Assembly (NCBI GenBank): GCA_030054275.1
Contig: JASGCF010000140.1
Span: 1 to 8,106, forward strand
DNA: 8,106 nucleotides
Origin: Limnohabitans sp.
GTDB lineage: Bacteria > Planctomycetota > Phycisphaerae > Phycisphaerales > SM1A02
Reading direction: 5' to 3'
The first letter of the stretch is position 1. Each line of letters begins with the position of its first letter. The notes under the pieces were generated by a model. The model was not told the origin of the DNA. It saw only the letters and a list, made by a program, of their open reading frames with translations, and made no database searches. The translations under genes were made by a program, and so were the position numbers. Positions 6,507 through 8,106 of the stretch are shown one piece after another.

Positions 6507-6514
6507 AGGAGGAA
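6507..6514 (+). promoter_or_regulatory. Ribosome binding site of cheY
   Basis: AGGAGGAA lies four bases before the ATG at 6519, an almost ideal Shine-Dalgarno sequence in the short gap after cheX. It fixes the start at MKVMLVDD. The surrounding bases nearly repeat a stretch of the cheX leader (5969-5983). Confidence 0.85.
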
Positions 6515-6518
6515 TGTC

Positions 6519-6890
6519 ATGAAAGTCATGCTTGTCGACGATTCAAAGACGATGCGCACCATCCAGCGCAACATCCTTTTGCAACTTGGTTACAAAGAGA
6601 TCGAAGAGGCTTGCGACGGCCAAGACGCGCTCTCGAAAGTCAGCGCCTTCGCGCCGGAACTTCTCCTTGTTGACTGGAACATGCCCAACATGGATGGCAT
6701 CACCTTTGTGCGCACCTATCGTGCACAAGGTGGGCGAGCTCCAATTGTGATGGTCACAACCGAAGCCGAGAAGACTCGCGTGGTTGAAGCCATCAAAGCT
6801 GGTGTGAACAACTATGTCGTGAAGCCATTTACGCCAGACTCGTTGTCGCAACGCATCGGTGAGACGCTTTCGCGACTGAAGGCTGCCTAA
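6519..6890 (+). CDS. cheY: Single-domain response regulator, CheY-like
   Basis: Predicted 123-residue receiver domain with no output domain. It would be phosphorylated by a histidine kinase and signal by protein binding, classically to the flagellar switch. All receiver landmarks are present: acidic pocket Asp7-Asp8, phosphoacceptor Asp52 in LLVDWNMPNMDG, Thr80 in MVTTEAEK, the switch aromatic Tyr99, and Lys102 in VVKPF. The Tyr-to-Lys spacing matches E. coli CheY (Tyr106/Lys109). The start is fixed by a strong ribosome binding site. It lies 19 bases after cheX and 12 bases before the FapA-family gene, so the three probably form one operon. A motility role is plausible, but single-domain receivers also serve other pathways, so strict CheY function is inferred. 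Confidence 0.93.
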   Translation: MKVMLVDDSKTMRTIQRNILLQLGYKEIEEACDGQDALSKVSAFAPELLLVDWNMPNMDGITFVRTYRAQGGRAPIVMVTTEAEKTRVVEAIKAGVNNYVVKPFTPDSLSQRIGETLSRLKAA

Positions 6891-6893
6891 CGC

Positions 6894-6898
6894 GGGGG
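6894..6898 (+). promoter_or_regulatory. Weak ribosome binding site of the FapA-family gene
   Basis: GGGGG lies four bases before the ATG at 6903. It is G-rich rather than a true AGGAGG match. It supports this start, together with the short 12-base gap after cheY. Confidence 0.45.
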
Positions 6899-6902
6899 TT
6901 TG

Positions 6903-8106
6903 ATGTCGACCGCGATCACAGAACATCTTCCTGTGGTGCGCCTTCCAGAGGGCGCAGCGGTTGCGGTGCTTGATATTCCGCCCGACGCTGCGGACGAAAT
7001 CACCACCCGTGAAGCGTTAACTTCATTGGTTCGTGAGCGGGGAGTTTTGCTCGACCATGCGGTTGAAGCAGCGATTCACGCACTTGCCGAACAGCATATG
7101 GCGCGAAAGAACCAAGAAGAGCACGCGTCGGAGGCGACCAGTGGTGTCATCGCTCGCGCACAGCCAGCGATCGACGGTCGCGCTGCGTTTATCGCGTGGG
7201 AGGCCACATTCGCCCCCGACAGTGGATCTGCAAACGATTCGCAATCCGAGTCGCCTGCAGCGAACGCGAATTCGGTCGATCACTACAACTGCGTTCGAAG
7301 ACACAAAGTTGCCGCAGGTCAAGTGCTCGGCGTATTACACGCGCCGCAAGATGGTGTTGACGGCCGCGATGTCTGTGGTCGAACGATCGCGGCGCGTCGT
7401 GGTCGTAAACTTGCGCTGCAGATTGATGAGAGCGTGCAAGTTGAGGCCGATGGCACGATTCGTGCGCTCAAAGAGGGAGTTCTATCGCTGGCGCGTTTGC
7501 GTGTGGCGGTGGTGGACAAACTTGAGGTTGATGGAGCTGTCGACTTCTCGACTGGCAACATCGACTTCGTTGGCAGCGTGCGCGTTCAGGATGGAGTTCG
7601 AGACAACTTCACGCTTCGCGCGACTGGTGATGTCGAAGTGCAAGGCATGGTTGAAGCAGCCGATGTCATTGTGGGCGGCGACTTTCAGTGCATTCGCGGT
7701 GTAGCCGCGCGTTCAAGTGGGCACCTCCTCGTCGATGGGTCGGTTGAAAGCGCGTACCTCAATGGGGTGCGCGGTCGCGTCCGTGGATCGATCGAAGTTG
7801 ATCGAGAGATTGTCGGCTGCGATTTGGTCATCGGCGGCGATCTCACGGTCGCGCGCGGTGCATTGGTGGGTGGGCTGACGATCGTCGGTGGCGCTGTGTA
7901 TGCAGCAGCCCTTGGTACCGAAGGTGGCGCAAAGACCACGCTGCGCATCGGTGGACTTCCGTTTGAACTCGCGCGTGCATCGCGTATCGCAGGAATTGTC
8001 AAAGAACTCGCAAAGCAAGTCGCACCGCTTGAAGAGCGTCAATTCGAAATCTCAACCGCGAGTTATGTGAGGCTTTCCTTTTCCGCAGCGGTGGCTTTCG
8101 CACCAC
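6903..8106 (+). CDS. FapA/DUF342-family protein, N-terminal part (3' end outside window)
   Basis: The frame stays open from the ATG at 6903 to the window end (401 codons), with no stop. The first 135 or so residues are divergent: a short domain, then a hydrophilic Ser/Ala/Asn-rich stretch around residues 105-125. The hallmark DUF342 core follows. A segment at residues 139-163 reads GQVLGVLHAP, then DGVDGRDVCGRTIA. A second at residues 210-222 reads DGAVDFSTGNIDF, close to the family's GDVDYSTGNIDF. After it come glycine-rich beta repeats of the GDVEVQG, VGGDF, GGDLTVARG and VGGLTIVGG type, typical of a right-handed beta-helix. The following LGTEGGAKTTLRIGG also fits. FapA proteins are named for flagellar assembly and have been tied to polar localisation and signalling in Vibrio; the biochemical role is unclear. 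Placement directly after cheX and cheY supports a chemosensory or motility link. No transmembrane segment is seen in the visible part. Confidence 0.85.
   Translation, partial: MSTAITEHLPVVRLPEGAAVAVLDIPPDAADEITTREALTSLVRERGVLLDHAVEAAIHALAEQHMARKNQEEHASEATSGVIARAQPAIDGRAAFIAWEATFAPDSGSANDSQSESPAANANSVDHYNCVRRHKVAAGQVLGVLHAPQDGVDGRDVCGRTIAARRGRKLALQIDESVQVEADGTIRALKEGVLSLARLRVAVVDKLEVDGAVDFSTGNIDFVGSVRVQDGVRDNFTLRATGDVEVQGMVEAADVIVGGDFQCIRGVAARSSGHLLVDGSVESAYLNGVRGRVRGSIEVDREIVGCDLVIGGDLTVARGALVGGLTIVGGAVYAAALGTEGGAKTTLRIGGLPFELARASRIAGIVKELAKQVAPLEERQFEISTASYVRLSFSAAVAFAP

Noticed and set aside
7033..7704. A 223-codon open frame on the + strand inside the FapA-family gene
   Set aside because: It is in another frame and its Arg-rich translation resembles no family, while the frame from 6903 gives a clear DUF342 core. 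It is a shadow frame of GC-rich coding DNA.

Overview
This GC-rich window carries eight protein-coding genes, all on the + strand and tightly packed. Two run off the ends: a valyl-tRNA synthetase missing its 5' half, and a DUF342/FapA-family gene missing its 3' end. The best taxonomic guess is a planctomycete, possibly of the class Phycisphaerae. The basis is an insert after the KMSKS loop of ValRS that resembles the zinc-ribbon insert I recall from planctomycete ValRS, plus a secreted alpha/alpha-toroid protein and an HExxH lipoprotein of kinds common in that phylum. This is inference from remembered families, not a search.

Layout. (1) 2-1663: C-terminal part of ValRS. (2) 1664-1930: non-coding gap. 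(3) 1931-3073: lipoprotein with a zincin-type HEGWH motif. (4) 3091-3726: RsmD-type 16S rRNA methyltransferase, overlapping by 8 bp (5) 3719-4504: a YjfP/dienelactone-hydrolase-like esterase. (6) 4571-5725: exported prenyltransferase/squalene-cyclase-like toroid protein. (7) 5726-6016: a structured leader with a 14-bp tandem repeat, a candidate sigma-28 (FliA-type) promoter and two hairpins. (8) 6017-8106+: a signalling operon made of a CheX-type phosphatase, a single-domain CheY receiver and a DUF342/FapA-family protein.

The first five genes are housekeeping or envelope functions with no obvious common pathway. The last three form the coherent unit. CheX-type proteins dephosphorylate CheY-P, and the adjacent CheY has a complete phosphoacceptor site. 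FapA-family proteins are linked to flagellar or polar functions in other bacteria. The candidate FliA-type promoter upstream fits a motility or chemosensory role, but no CheA, receptor or flagellar structural gene is visible here.

Two styles of translation start are visible. cheX and cheY have clear Shine-Dalgarno sequences, and the FapA-family gene has a weak G-rich one. rsmD and the toroid-protein gene have none, but each has a TACAnT hexamer exactly six bases before the start codon, which suggests leaderless transcripts. I found no CRISPR array, tRNA, rRNA or insertion sequence.
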